NCBI RefSeq assembly: GCF_019734195.1
Contig: NZ_JAASHM010000011.1
Location: 37,824-101,823 of the forward strand
Direction: 5' to 3'
DNA from: Clostridium sp. K13
GTDB taxonomy: Bacteria; Bacillota; Clostridia; Clostridiales; Clostridiaceae
Length of the DNA stretch: 64,000 nucleotides
The position numbers were made by a program, and so were the translations under genes. The notes under the pieces are model-generated. The model had not been told where the DNA came from. It saw only the letters and a program-made list of their open reading frames with translations, and ran no database searches. Shown here piece after piece: positions 44,522-53,950 of this stretch. Every line of letters begins with the position of its first letter. Within the stretch, counting starts at the first letter, position 1.

Positions 44522-44851
44522 ATGAATTTTAAAACTGATAAATTTCAAAATATATCTATTATTATTTTATTAGTTGCTATTATCTCAATATTTATAATTG
44601 ATTTTACAAAAACTAAAGCAGCTACAAACCTATCTATTTCTTTAAAAGAAAAATTACCTATATTAGATACAGAAATAGAGGCATATATTCCACCTAAAGA
44701 AGTTATAGGTGAATTACCTGAAGAAATCAATATACTTGATAACTATATTGATTCTAAAGTTAATAGTTATAACTATAAAGAAGACAATAGCAGTACGAAT
44801 ACTTCTACATCAAATAATCAAGATAATTTACAGCCTGAGCAATCTCAATAA
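44522..44851 (+). CDS. Small single-span membrane or secreted protein, unknown
   Basis: The 109-aa protein has one hydrophobic helix (about 11-27, ISIIILLVAIISIF), then an extracellular-type region with IPPKEVIGELPEEI and an Asn/Ser/Thr/Gln-rich tail. The ribosome site is weak (AAAGAAAGAA). It diverges from the SOS gene, and a bidirectional terminator at 44900 follows. Function is unknown. Confidence 0.65.
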   Translation: MNFKTDKFQNISIIILLVAIISIFIIDFTKTKAATNLSISLKEKLPILDTEIEAYIPPKEVIGELPEEINILDNYIDSKVNSYNYKEDNSSTNTSTSNNQDNLQPEQSQ

Positions 44852-44899
44852 CTTACTCTATTTCATATAATTTATTATTGAAGTAATGCAATTTAAAAT

Positions 44900-44935
44900 A
44901 AAAAAGAGGATTCAAATTTGAATCCTCTTTTTTAT
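44900..44935. terminator. Bidirectional terminator between the small membrane gene and carB
   Basis: AAAAAAGAGGATTCAAA/TTTGAATCCTCTTTTTT near-perfect palindrome with A/T tails, serving both convergent genes. Confidence 0.88.
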
Positions 44936-44951
44936 TTATTAATTTCTTACA

Positions 44952-47900
44952 TTATTCAGCTATATTAAATACTTCTAAATCTCTTTTATCAATTTCAGAT
45001 ACCTTAACATCAGCAATCGCTCTTAATGTATCTAACGCTGTTATAACTCCTATATTTCTTTCTATAGCAGCTCTTCTAATTAAGAATCCATCTCTCTTAG
45101 AGTCATTACCCTTAGTTGGAGTATTTACTACTAAATCAACTTCTTTATTCTTAACAACATCTAATATATTTGGCTCTTCTTCATTAAGTCTTCTTACTTC
45201 TTCACAATCTATACCTGCTTCTCTTAATAGCTTGCAAGTTCCTTCAGTTGCAATAAACTTATATCCAGCCTTAGCTAAATCCTTAGCTATTGGTAAGAAC
45301 TCTGCCTTATCATGCTTATTAATAGTAGCTAAAATCTTTCCTTTTTCCATTAATGGATACATGCTACCACCAACAAATCCTTTATATAAAGCTTCCTTAA
45401 CATCTCTACCTACACCCAAAACTTCTCCTGTAGATTTCATTTCAGGTCCTAAAGATACTTCAACCTTTGGTAACTTTTGAGTTGAGAATACTGGAACTTT
45501 AACTGATACTAATTCTGGTTCTGGATAAACATCTACTCCATATCCTAAGTCAACTAACTTTTCTCCAAGCATAACTTTAGTAGCTAAATCTACTATTGGA
45601 ACTCCACTTACCTTACTGATATATGGAACTGTTCTTGAAGCTCTTGGATTAACTTCAATTACATAAAGATTTCCTTCAAACTCTATGAATTGAATGTTTA
45701 TCATTCCCTTAATTCCTATAGCTAAAGCTAATTTCTTAGTGTAATCTAAAACTTTTGCTTTAATTTCATCACTAATATTTTGGCTTGGATACATTGTTAC
45801 AGAGTCTCCTGAGTGAACCCCAGCTCTTTCTAAATGTTCCATTATACCTGGTATTAAGATATTTTCTCCATCAGATATAGCATCTACTTCTATTTCTCTA
45901 CCCATTAAGTATTTATCTATAAGTATTGGGTTTTTCGTATCCTTTTTAAATGCATTACTTAAGTAATAAGTTAACTCTTCTTCATCATGAGTTATTTCCA
46001 TACCTTGACCACCTAATACATATGAAGGTCTAACAAGTACCGGATATCTTAATCTATTTGCTTCTTCTATACCTTCTTCTAAAGTCCAAACACCTTTACC
46101 CTTAGGTCTTGCTATATCAAACTTTTCAAGTAATTCTTCAAACTTTTCTCTATCTTCAGCCATATCTATTTGATCTGCTGTAGTTCCTAAAGTTTTAATT
46201 CCTTTTTCTTTTAAGAAGTTTGCAAGCTTAATTGCTGTTTGACCACCGAATTGAAGAATAACTCCATATGGTTTTTCTTTTTCAATGATGTTTAATACAT
46301 CTTCTTCTGTTAATGGTTCGAAGTAAAGTTTATCTGAAATATTGAAATCAGTACTTACTGTTTCTGGGTTGTTATTAACTATTATAGTTTCAATTCCCAT
46401 CTTCTTTAATGCCATTACACAGTGAACTGAAGCATAGTCAAACTCTATACCTTGACCTATTCTTATTGGTCCTGAACCTATTACTATAACTTTTTTCTTA
46501 TCTGATACTTCAACTTCATCATATTGTTCATAAGTTGAGTAATAGTATGGTGATAATGCTTCGAATTCTCCTCCACAAGTATCAACCATCTTGTAAGCTG
46601 GTTTTATGTTCCAGATGTTTCTTAATCTATAGATATCATCTGGGCTAACTTTTAACATATCAGCTATAGCCTTATCTGAGAATCCTTTTCTCTTAAGGTT
46701 TAATAACCATTCTTTATCTAAATCATCTATTTTGCTTAATTTTAATCTAGTTTCTTCATGTACTATCCATTTGAATTTTTCTAAGAAGAATATATCTATT
46801 CCAGTAATTTTAGCTATGCTTTCAATTCTGTAATCTCTTCTTATCATTTCTGTAAGAGCAAATAATCTTTCATCATCTGGTTTCATTACAGCTTCTTTTA
46901 ATTCTTGGATACTCATTTCTTTAAACTTTGGATGGTCTAAAGAATATTTTCCTATTTCTAAACTTCTTATACCTTTTAATAATGCTGACTCTAAGTTAGC
47001 ACCTATAGCCATTATTTCTCCTGTTGCCATCATTTTTGTTCCTAAAGCTCTATCAGCTGTAAAGAACTTATCGAAAGGCCATTTTGGAATCTTAACTACT
47101 ACGTAGTCTAATGTTGGCTCAAAACATGCATAAGTCTTTTGAGTTACTGCATTTTTAATTTCATCTAATCCATATCCTAAAGCTATCTTAGCTGCAAGCT
47201 TTGCTATTGGATATCCAGTAGCTTTTGATGCTAAAGCTGAAGATCTTGAAACTCTAGGGTTGATTTCAATAACTGCATATTCAAATGAATTTGGATTTAA
47301 AGCAAATTGTACGTTACATCCACCTTCAATTCCTACAGCATTAATAATGTTAATTGATGCAGTTCTTAACATTTGATATTCTTTATCTGATAAAGTTTGT
47401 GATGGAGCTACAACTATACTATCTCCTGTATGAATTCCTACTGGATCAATATTTTCCATGTTACATACAGTTATACAGTTTCCGTAAGAGTCTCTCATTA
47501 CTTCGTACTCTACTTCTTTCCATCCCTTAACTGATTTTTCTAATAAAACTTGCCCTATAGTACTTAATTGTAATCCTGATGCAAGAATAACTTTTAATTC
47601 TTCTTCATTTTCAGCTATTCCACCGCCAGATCCTCCTAATGTATAAGCAGGTCTTACTATAACTGGATATCCAATCTTATTTGCAAATGCCATACCAGCT
47701 TCCATGTCAGTTACTATTTCTGATGTAATAACTGGCTCATTAATTCTGTACATCATATCTCTAAATAACTCTCTATCTTCACCTTCTTTGATAGAAGCTA
47801 TTGATGTTCCTATAACCTTAACGTCATATTTTTCTAATATTCCTGCATCGTGTAAATCAACTGCTAGGTTAAGTCCTGTTTGACCCCCCATACCTGCAAG

Positions 47901-48158
47901 TAAGCTATCTGGTCTTTCTTTTGCTATTACTTTTTCTACAAACTCTACTGTTAATGGTTCTATATAAATTTTATCTGCAACTTCTTTGTCAGTCATTATA
48001 GTAGCTGGGTTAGAGTTAACTAATACAACTTCTATTCCTTCTTCCTTTAAAGCCTGACAGGCTTGAGTTCCTGAATAGTCAAACTCAGCAGCTTGCCCGA
48101 TAACTATTGGTCCTGATCCTATAACTAAAACTTTTTTAATATCTTTATTTAATGGCAT
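44952..48158 (-). CDS. carB: Carbamoyl-phosphate synthase large subunit
   Basis: The 1068-aa enzyme makes carbamoyl phosphate from bicarbonate, ATP and ammonia supplied by CarA. The two homologous ATP-grasp halves are visible ([18 protein letters not shown] at the start; [19 protein letters not shown] at about 550), and a C-terminal MGS-like allosteric domain (about 940-1068) is present. It follows carA by 13 bp. The PyrR-type leader upstream assigns the pair to pyrimidine synthesis, though arginine synthesis may use the same product. Confidence 0.97.
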   Translation of the reverse strand: MPLNKDIKKVLVIGSGPIVIGQAAEFDYSGTQACQALKEEGIEVVLVNSNPATIMTDKEVADKIYIEPLTVEFVEKVIAKERPDSLLAGMGGQTGLNLAVDLHDAGILEKYDVKVIGTSIASIKEGEDRELFRDMMYRINEPVITSEIVTDMEAGMAFANKIGYPVIVRPAYTLGGSGGGIAENEEELKVILASGLQLSTIGQVLLEKSVKGWKEVEYEVMRDSYGNCITVCNMENIDPVGIHTGDSIVVAPSQTLSDKEYQMLRTASINIINAVGIEGGCNVQFALNPNSFEYAVIEINPRVSRSSALASKATGYPIAKLAAKIALGYGLDEIKNAVTQKTYACFEPTLDYVVVKIPKWPFDKFFTADRALGTKMMATGEIMAIGANLESALLKGIRSLEIGKYSLDHPKFKEMSIQELKEAVMKPDDERLFALTEMIRRDYRIESIAKITGIDIFFLEKFKWIVHEETRLKLSKIDDLDKEWLLNLKRKGFSDKAIADMLKVSPDDIYRLRNIWNIKPAYKMVDTCGGEFEALSPYYYSTYEQYDEVEVSDKKKVIVIGSGPIRIGQGIEFDYASVHCVMALKKMGIETIIVNNNPETVSTDFNISDKLYFEPLTEEDVLNIIEKEKPYGVILQFGGQTAIKLANFLKEKGIKTLGTTADQIDMAEDREKFEELLEKFDIARPKGKGVWTLEEGIEEANRLRYPVLVRPSYVLGGQGMEITHDEEELTYYLSNAFKKDTKNPILIDKYLMGREIEVDAISDGENILIPGIMEHLERAGVHSGDSVTMYPSQNISDEIKAKVLDYTKKLALAIGIKGMINIQFIEFEGNLYVIEVNPRASRTVPYISKVSGVPIVDLATKVMLGEKLVDLGYGVDVYPEPELVSVKVPVFSTQKLPKVEVSLGPEMKSTGEVLGVGRDVKEALYKGFVGGSMYPLMEKGKILATINKHDKAEFLPIAKDLAKAGYKFIATEGTCKLLREAGIDCEEVRRLNEEEPNILDVVKNKEVDLVVNTPTKGNDSKRDGFLIRRAAIERNIGVITALDTLRAIADVKVSEIDKRDLEVFNIAE

Positions 48159-48171
48159 TTTCTAAACCCTC

Positions 48172-49221
48172 CTATAGTGCATATTCCATAAATCTGTCAA
48201 ATATATATTCACTATCCTTTGGACCTGCTGCAGCCTCTGGATGGAATTGAACTGAGTATATTGGTAAAGTAGTATGTTTCATACCCTCTACTGTTCCGTC
48301 ATTGATATTTAAGTGCGTTGCTACAACACCCTCTGGTAATTCATCAACTACATATCCATGATTTTGAGAAGTAATATGAACTCTATTTCTTTCTAAGTCT
48401 TTAACTGGATGGTTACATCCTCTATGTCCAAACTTTAATTTAGTAGTAGTTCCACCTAAAGTTAATGCTAATAATTGATGACCTAAACAAATTCCAACTA
48501 TAGGTTTAATTCCAACTATTCTTTTAACATTTTCTATTACATCTGTTAAATCCTCTGGATCCCCAGGGCCATTTGATAAAAATACTAAATCAGGATTTAC
48601 TGATAATACTTCTTCTGCAGTAGCAGTCATTGGGAAAACTGTTATTTTACAATTTCTCTTTTTGAAATTTCTAATTATATTAGTTTTTATACCAAAATCC
48701 ATTATTGCAACATGCTTTCCTGTTCCTTCAATTGTGTATGGTTCCTTAGTTGAAACTATACTAACTGCTTCTTTATTTGAAAAAGCACTTATTTTTTCTT
48801 TAACTTCTTCTAAAGTTTCATGTTCTAATGAAATTATTCCCCTCATTGTCCCATTATTTCTTAATACTTTAGTTAAAGCTCTTGTATCTATTCCTTCTAA
48901 TCCAATTATTTTATTTTGTTTTAAATAATCTTCTAACCCAATTTCACATCTAAAGTTATTTGGGAAACTACATTTTTCTCTTACTATAAATCCTCTTACT
49001 TTTGGTGTATCAGATTCATTATCTTCTAAATTAATTCCATAGTTCCCGATTAACGGATATGTCATAGTAACAATTTGACCATAGTATGATGGATCTGTTA
49101 ATACCTCTTGATATCCTGTCATTCCAGTTGTAAATACAACTTCTCCTACGCTATCTTTTAAGTATCCAAATGCCTTACCTTCAAAAGTCATACCATTTTC
49201 TAATATAAGCCTTGCTTTCAT
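48172..49221 (-). CDS. carA: Carbamoyl-phosphate synthase small (glutaminase) subunit
   Basis: The 349-aa protein has an N-terminal CPSase small domain (1-140) and a class I glutamine amidotransferase domain with catalytic Cys in GICLGHQLL, and His/Glu in SVQFHPEAAAG near 333-343. It supplies ammonia to CarB. It is first in the operon. The ATG follows CAGGAGGG. The upstream PyrR attenuator should lower expression when UMP is high. Confidence 0.97.
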   Translation of the reverse strand: MKARLILENGMTFEGKAFGYLKDSVGEVVFTTGMTGYQEVLTDPSYYGQIVTMTYPLIGNYGINLEDNESDTPKVRGFIVREKCSFPNNFRCEIGLEDYLKQNKIIGLEGIDTRALTKVLRNNGTMRGIISLEHETLEEVKEKISAFSNKEAVSIVSTKEPYTIEGTGKHVAIMDFGIKTNIIRNFKKRNCKITVFPMTATAEEVLSVNPDLVFLSNGPGDPEDLTDVIENVKRIVGIKPIVGICLGHQLLALTLGGTTTKLKFGHRGCNHPVKDLERNRVHITSQNHGYVVDELPEGVVATHLNINDGTVEGMKHTTLPIYSVQFHPEAAAGPKDSEYIFDRFMEYAL

Positions 49222-49299
49222 TCCTAGCCCTCCTGAAATTTATGTATATAACAGCTAAAAATACACTTTCTAAAAGCTCTTTAACCTTAAATATATTTT

Positions 49300-49334
49300 C
49301 TTATAAATTCACTATATATTAATGAATTTATAAG
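49300..49334. repeat. Perfect 12-bp hairpin between the PyrR terminator and carA
   Basis: CTTATAAATTCA and its complement enclose an 11-nt AT loop, directly downstream of the attenuator's terminator. The role is unknown; it could stabilise the carAB mRNA 5' end. Confidence 0.6.
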
Positions 49335-49490
49335 AAAAGGATAGTAGGGAGACATTTAACTATGTAATCTCTCCATACTATCCTTATTATATTTAAAATC
49401 TACTTTAGAAAATTCTTTTGATAAATCGATGTAACTATTGCTATTTACGTATAACATACCTACATACTCCTTTCTGGCCTCTCTGGACCA
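49335..49490 (-). promoter_or_regulatory. PyrR-type attenuator leader of carAB
   Basis: The PyrR-binding hairpin TGGTC-CAGAGA-GGCCA (core 49489-49476) matches the known PyrR anti-antiterminator consensus. About 95 nt downstream is a terminator stem (AAGGATAGTA.GGAGA paired with TCTCC.TACTATCCTT, 49382-49337), then TTTTCTT. With UMP, PyrR binding should favour the terminator. Confidence 0.85.
49356..49457 (-). CDS. Possible 33-aa leader peptide inside the PyrR attenuator
   Basis: An ATG at 49457 lies 9 bp after AAAGGAG. It opens a 33-codon frame (beginning MLYVNSNSYI, ending MERLHS) that stops at 49356, inside the terminator hairpin loop. The start lies just after the PyrR hairpin. A translating ribosome would run into the 5' arm of the terminator, so translation could affect attenuation. 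There is no run of a single amino acid. It may be a chance frame. Confidence 0.4.
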   Translation of the reverse strand: MLYVNSNSYIDLSKEFSKVDFKYNKDSMERLHS

Positions 49491-49743
49491 ATTTAAAGTG
49501 TACTTTTTAACTAATTAATTTATTCTATATCTTTGTATATTATTGTATATTCAGCTCGAATTATTGTCAATATTAAATTGATTATATTCGGATATTTTAT
49601 ATATTCAGTTAATTGCACACTTTTATTCCAATTATTTCATTGTGTATTTTTTATAATTATACATTTTTATGAATATTTATGCAATTGATTAGTGCTTTTA
49701 TTCTTAACCTTCATATATTATATTAATTCTTACTAATATAACA

Positions 49744-50547
49744 TTATTTTAAATTTTCAATCCACCTTACTATAAATTCTATTGGGTTATCATCATTACT
49801 TGGTGCTATGTACTTTGATTTATTTTTTAACTCTTCACTACCATTTCCTATGCAAAATCCATAATCAGCCTCTTCTAAAAGTTCTACATCATTCATATTA
49901 TCTCCAACAGTAACTACAGTAAATTCACTCATACCTTTATGCTCAATTAGTTTATTTAATGCTTGTCCTTTAGAAATTTCCTTTGGTATTATTTCTAAAT
50001 ATACATCAGCACTTCTTACAATATCATTATCTCTATAACAATTCTTTAAATATGATTCTACAGAATCTAATTCTTCCTTTTCTCCAATAATTAAGGCTTT
50101 AGTCCACTTCTTACTCCAAATGCTATCATCAATATCATAAATTACATCATATCCAAGCTTGCTAAACCTCTCAGTTCTACTACATTGTTGATAAATATAT
50201 ACTGTTTCATCACTATATATTTCAATTCCTACATTTTTATCGAATTCTTTTACAGCTTTAACTATATTTTTTCTTTCTTCCTCTAAAAACTTTTCCCAAA
50301 TTATTTTTTCCTCATTAAAATCATATACTTTCGTTCCATTATACATAATTACAGGTAATGTAACTTTCATTTTATGAATATGTCTTTTTATAGATGGCAT
50401 CATACGGCCTGTAGCTAAAGTAAAATGTCCTCCATTATCTACAAAATACTCTATAGCTTTCTTATTCTCTTCAGATAATTTTCCTTTACTATTTAAAAGT
50501 GTTCCATCCATATCTGAAACTAATAAATATCCATCAAAAATCTTCAT
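49744..50547 (-). CDS. Cof-type HAD-superfamily phosphatase
   Basis: The 267-aa protein has HAD motif I VSDMDGTLLNS (about 10-20), motif II ATGRM, a type IIB cap and motif IV TVGDNMNDVELLEEADYGFC. Such enzymes dephosphorylate sugar phosphates or flavin/pyridoxal phosphates; the substrate cannot be told. It lies 14 bp downstream of an SDR gene on the same strand and is probably co-transcribed. The 243-bp spacer 49501-49743 is AT-rich with no visible feature. Confidence 0.92.
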   Translation of the reverse strand: MKIFDGYLLVSDMDGTLLNSKGKLSEENKKAIEYFVDNGGHFTLATGRMMPSIKRHIHKMKVTLPVIMYNGTKVYDFNEEKIIWEKFLEEERKNIVKAVKEFDKNVGIEIYSDETVYIYQQCSRTERFSKLGYDVIYDIDDSIWSKKWTKALIIGEKEELDSVESYLKNCYRDNDIVRSADVYLEIIPKEISKGQALNKLIEHKGMSEFTVVTVGDNMNDVELLEEADYGFCIGNGSEELKNKSKYIAPSNDDNPIEFIVRWIENLK

Positions 50548-50561
50548 ATATTATTATCTCC

Positions 50562-51344
50562 TTATTTCTTATTAGTCTTTAATATTATTTTTCTTGAAAT
50601 GCTTTCTGGCAAAAATTTATTCCCTAGAACTAATAATTTATTTTTCACTCCTGGAATTATAATAAGCTTGCCTTTATTAAATTCTTTATACGTAATCTTT
50701 GCAACCTCTTCTGCATCCATTAAATACTTTTTAGCTGATTCACTTTTATTAATACCAGCTTTACCTTGAAATCCTGTTTTTACTGGTCCTGGACAAAGGC
50801 ATGAAACCTTTATTCCAGTATCTTTACACTCTTCATATATAGCTTCTGTTAAATTAAGCACATATGCTTTTGATGCATAATAAGTTGCCATTCTAGGTCC
50901 TGAACAAAAAGCTGCTGTAGAAGCAACATTTAAAATTCCACCATTTTTATTTCCTATAATTTTAGGTAAAAAATACTTTGTTAATCTAGTTAATGATTTT
51001 ATATTTATATCAATTAATGCTTCTTCCTTTTCCCACTCTATCTCTTTAAAGTCTCCAAATGTTCCTATACCCGCATTATTAATCAAAGTATTTATATTTA
51101 AATTATTTATTTCTACATAATTAAATAGTTTTTCTATATCATAATTCTTCGATATATCTAAGCTCAAAATTTTTATTTCTACATTATATTTATTTAATTC
51201 AGACTCTACTTTTTTTAATCTATCTATATTCCTAGCAATTAATATTAAATTTTGCCCACTTCTAGCATATAATTTTGCTAATTCATACCCTATTCCAGAG
51301 CTAGCCCCTGTAATTAATACATATTCTTTGTTGAAAGTCCTCAT
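50562..51344 (-). CDS. Short-chain dehydrogenase/reductase
   Basis: The 260-aa NAD(P)-dependent oxidoreductase has GASSGIG in the cofactor site (about 14-20), NNAG (about 88-91) and the catalytic YYASK with an upstream Ser (ASTAAF). The start at 51344 follows GGAGGG by 5 bp; a TTG 12 bp upstream is less likely. It resembles the DltE/YqjQ-type SDR group, which acts on lipids or ketones. The substrate is unknown. Confidence 0.92.
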   Translation of the reverse strand: MRTFNKEYVLITGASSGIGYELAKLYARSGQNLILIARNIDRLKKVESELNKYNVEIKILSLDISKNYDIEKLFNYVEINNLNINTLINNAGIGTFGDFKEIEWEKEEALIDINIKSLTRLTKYFLPKIIGNKNGGILNVASTAAFCSGPRMATYYASKAYVLNLTEAIYEECKDTGIKVSCLCPGPVKTGFQGKAGINKSESAKKYLMDAEEVAKITYKEFNKGKLIIIPGVKNKLLVLGNKFLPESISRKIILKTNKK

Positions 51345-51379
51345 TTTTCCCTCCAATAATACATTTTTATTTTTTTATT

Positions 51380-51732
51380 AAAAAGGTCCCTAAAATTAAA
51401 TTATACATTGTATTTAATAATGACAAAGTTCTTAAAACAAAAAACTTAATACTTATATAATAAAAAATTTTAAAAAAAGTACCTAAATTAAAATTACATA
51501 TTGTATTTAATAATGACAAGATTAGTACTAAAAAAATATAAATTTTATAAAATAAAAATTTTTTAAAAAAGTACCTAAATAGAATTTATGCATTGTATCT
51601 AATAATGACAAAATTAACAACACTAACAATTAACTATTTATTTAAAAATATAAAATTAAAAAATTATTTAAAAAAGTACCTAAAACAAAAATAATAATTG
51701 TAATTAATAATATAAGAAAAAATGGAGGAATT
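51380..51732. repeat. Four degenerate direct repeats of about 92-105 bp
   Basis: The blocks begin at GTCCCTAAA (51386), GTACCTAAA (51479), GTACCTAAA (51571) and GTACCTAAA (51676). Each is followed about 20 bp later by ATTGTATTTAATAATGACAA or a variant. The fourth unit ends at the ribosome site of the next gene. They fill the gap upstream of the acidic secreted protein gene; no ORF is present. Confidence 0.75.
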
Positions 51733-51737
51733 AAATT

Positions 51738-52220
51738 ATGAAAAAATTAATGATAGGTTTAGTATTAACAGCAATATGTGGTGGAGTTGGAGCAACAGCT
51801 TGGGCTACAACAAATAATGGTGAAATAAATAGAAACAGCGTAAATGTACAACCAGTAAATAATAACATCAAATCAGAAATAGAAAATTATATAAACAATA
51901 CTTATGGTTCAAACTGGGCAATAGATTTATACGAAAAAAATGGTGAAGAATGGGATGAAATTTTAGAAAATGAATTAGAAAATAAATTTGGTCATAATTA
52001 TGAAGACATAATTGACAATATTATTGATGCAAAAGAATTTGAATCTGGCTTAGATATAGATAATGATGATCTATATGACGATCAAGATGATAATGACGAT
52101 ATGTTTGACGATCAAGACGATATTAATGATATTGATGACAATGATGATCAACACGATAATGATGACATTAATGATACTCATTATGATGATCATGATGTTA
52201 ATGATAGATATGATGATTAA
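51738..52220 (+). CDS. Secreted acidic Asp/Asn-rich low-complexity protein
   Basis: The 160-aa protein has a clear signal peptide (MKKLMIGLVL start, cleavage after AWA at 23). A short folded region (about 30-105) is rich in Glu and Asn. The tail (about 106-160) consists largely of Asp, with DDQDDND-type repeats plus His and Tyr. It is probably exported and may bind divalent cations such as calcium. No family is recognised. The ribosome site is AATGGAGGAAT. The repeat protein gene follows 74 bp later. Confidence 0.8.
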   Translation: MKKLMIGLVLTAICGGVGATAWATTNNGEINRNSVNVQPVNNNIKSEIENYINNTYGSNWAIDLYEKNGEEWDEILENELENKFGHNYEDIIDNIIDAKEFESGLDIDNDDLYDDQDDNDDMFDDQDDINDIDDNDDQHDNDDINDTHYDDHDVNDRYDD

Positions 52221-52294
52221 ACTTTAGAAAATTATAATTTAAAATATATAAATAAAAAAAAATAAAAATTATATTTTATTTTTAGGAGGCTATT

Positions 52295-52702
52295 ATGGAA
52301 AAAAGCAGAAAAATAAATGAAGTTATTAATAAATATGGATATACATTAAATTTACATGAAATCAAAGCTAAAACTGGTGCTGGAAATGGACATAGACATA
52401 CTATTGTAAATGTAGATAATAATATATCTAACAACTCACCTAAACTTGAAAAACTATATGAAATAATAACAAATACTAAAGGAAGCGTTAATCTTCATAA
52501 AATCAAAGCTCAAACTGGTGTGGGAAATGGATATAAACACATTGATAAAGTAAATATGTCAACTACTATAAATAATGACACAGATAAAACTTATACTCAT
52601 AAAAGTCATAAAATTAATGATTTAATTATTAATACTTCTAAAAAACTTAATCTTCACGAAATAAAGGCACAAACAGGTGCTGGAAGTGGATATAAGCATT
52701 AA
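52295..52702 (+). CDS. Three-repeat His/Gly-motif protein, novel
   Basis: The 135-aa protein has three copies of the motif L/VNLHxIKAxTGxGxGxxH (His of NLH at 21, 68 and 121) separated by variable Asn/Thr-rich linkers. Each copy is preceded by a short helix-like segment (INEVINKYG, LYEIITNTK, INDLIINTS). The protein ends exactly with the third copy (GYKH). There is no Cys, signal peptide or membrane helix. The ribosome site TTAGGAGG is strong. I know no family of this kind. It is likely co-transcribed with the acidic protein. Confidence 0.8.
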   Translation: MEKSRKINEVINKYGYTLNLHEIKAKTGAGNGHRHTIVNVDNNISNNSPKLEKLYEIITNTKGSVNLHKIKAQTGVGNGYKHIDKVNMSTTINNDTDKTYTHKSHKINDLIINTSKKLNLHEIKAQTGAGSGYKH

Positions 52703-52718
52703 TTTAAAACTAAAAATA

Positions 52719-52757
52719 GCCTTATAAAGATACATTATTAATGTATCTTTATAAGGC
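52719..52757. terminator. Bidirectional terminator overlapping the YdcF-like gene end
   Basis: GCCTTATAAAGATACAT and its complement form a near-perfect hairpin between the repeat-protein gene and the convergent YdcF-like gene. Its right arm is the last part of the YdcF coding sequence. Confidence 0.75.
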
Positions 52758-53334
52758 ATAAAAAGAAATCTTTAATTTGAGCTAAACGCTCTCTTCTTCT
52801 ATATCTTTTCATCCTATCATATTCCCTCATATCTGAGGCAATACCATAAGCTTCTATTCCAAATCTTCTTGCAATAAAAATAGCTCTTGGCAAATGATAT
52901 CTATTAGTTGATATTATAGCACTTTTTATATTAAATTTATTTTTTGCTCTATTAATACTATCATAAGTACAAAAGCCACAATTATCTATTAATAAATCTT
53001 CGCTTCTAACATTTGCTTCCGTATAATTTTTCATAATCCAATTTTTCATTACTGCAGGCTCATTATACGATTCACCACTATTATCACCAGTTAATAAAAT
53101 AGTTTTACAAATTCTTCTTACATATACTTTAGCTCCTGTATCTAGTCTATCAGCTAATAAATCGCAGGGATTTCCATCGTGCCTTACACCTGCCCCTAAA
53201 ATAATTACAGTATCACAATCTATCGGAAGGTCTTTTAAATCTAAGATATACTTATCCCCATACAGATCCATTATTGCAAATATACCAAGAACAATTGCCA
53301 CTACTATTAAACAAAAAATCAATACATAGGTCAT
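52738..53334 (-). CDS. YdcF/SanA-like (DUF218) membrane protein
   Basis: The 198-aa protein has one N-terminal membrane helix (about 3-22) and a DUF218 domain with VIILGAGVRHDGNPC, ILLTGDNSGESYNEP and STNRYHLPRAIFIARRFG. The family is linked to envelope integrity and vancomycin-sensitivity phenotypes in enterobacteria. The biochemical role is unknown. Its last codons lie in a terminator hairpin. Confidence 0.9.
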   Translation of the reverse strand: MTYVLIFCLIVVAIVLGIFAIMDLYGDKYILDLKDLPIDCDTVIILGAGVRHDGNPCDLLADRLDTGAKVYVRRICKTILLTGDNSGESYNEPAVMKNWIMKNYTEANVRSEDLLIDNCGFCTYDSINRAKNKFNIKSAIISTNRYHLPRAIFIARRFGIEAYGIASDMREYDRMKRYRRRERLAQIKDFFLCLIKIH

Positions 53335-53404
53335 ATAGTATTCCTTCTCGACTATTTCTCCTACTATATGATATGTATCGATTTGTAAATTTGTACATAA
53401 ATTT

Positions 53405-53851
53405 TTATAGTTCTACTTTCATCTTAACATGAGGAATATTGACTTCATCATAAATATCAGATATAACCTTAAAACCTACGCTTTCATATAAGCCTTTTGC
53501 ATAAAGCTGCCCAGATAATACCACAATATTTTCATCTAAATTATTTTTTATAAAATCTAATGCTACTCTCATCATTTTTTGAGCTATGCCTTTTCTTCTA
53601 TGACTTGAAAGCACTAAAACTCTTCCTACAGAAACATAATCATATGCAATGCCCTTAGGCACTATTCTACTATAAGCAACAATTCTTCCATCTTCTTTTA
53701 ACATTATATGATAGCAATTCTTATCCTTATCATCAAAATCCTGCTCTTCGACTATTTTCTGTTCACAAACAAAAACTTCAAATCTAGATTTAGCAATTTC
53801 ATACATTTCATCAACATTTAATTCATTAAATCTCTTTATCTCAAAATTCAT
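53405..53851 (-). CDS. GNAT-family N-acetyltransferase (ElaA-like)
   Basis: The 148-aa protein starts at ATG 53851, 8 bp after AGGAGGG (the frame extends 21 bp upstream without need). Its ElaA-type features are RFEVFVCEQKIVEEQDFDDKD near the N-terminus, the acetyl-CoA motif VLSSHRRKGIAQKMM and YESVGFK. The acceptor is unknown. Confidence 0.92.
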   Translation of the reverse strand: MNFEIKRFNELNVDEMYEIAKSRFEVFVCEQKIVEEQDFDDKDKNCYHIMLKEDGRIVAYSRIVPKGIAYDYVSVGRVLVLSSHRRKGIAQKMMRVALDFIKNNLDENIVVLSGQLYAKGLYESVGFKVISDIYDEVNIPHVKMKVEL

Positions 53852-53898
53852 ATTATTTACCCTCCTATACATTATTTAAAATAGAACGCTAAAATTAT

Positions 53899-53935
53899 GC
53901 CTCCAACATTTTAATTTCTTAATTATGCTGAAGGC
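53899..53935 (-). terminator. Terminator after proBA
   Basis: GCCTTCAGCAT...ATGTTGGAGGC 11-bp stem (with G-T pairs), 16 bp after the proA stop on the minus strand. The tail is only moderately T-rich. Confidence 0.65.
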
Positions 53936-53950
53936 ATCTTAACTTATTAA

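Noticed and set aside
45232..45480. 82-codon ORF opposite carB
   Set aside because: Shadow frame within a strongly conserved gene; the same applies to the plus-strand frames inside ileS, csp, proB and carA.
51380..51732. CRISPR array
   Set aside because: Only four degenerate repeats of about 92-105 bp, with no constant-length spacers and no cas genes.
52295..52702. RiPP precursor peptide
   Set aside because: No modifying enzyme, peptidase or transporter gene is adjacent, and Cys is absent; kept only as a weak alternative.
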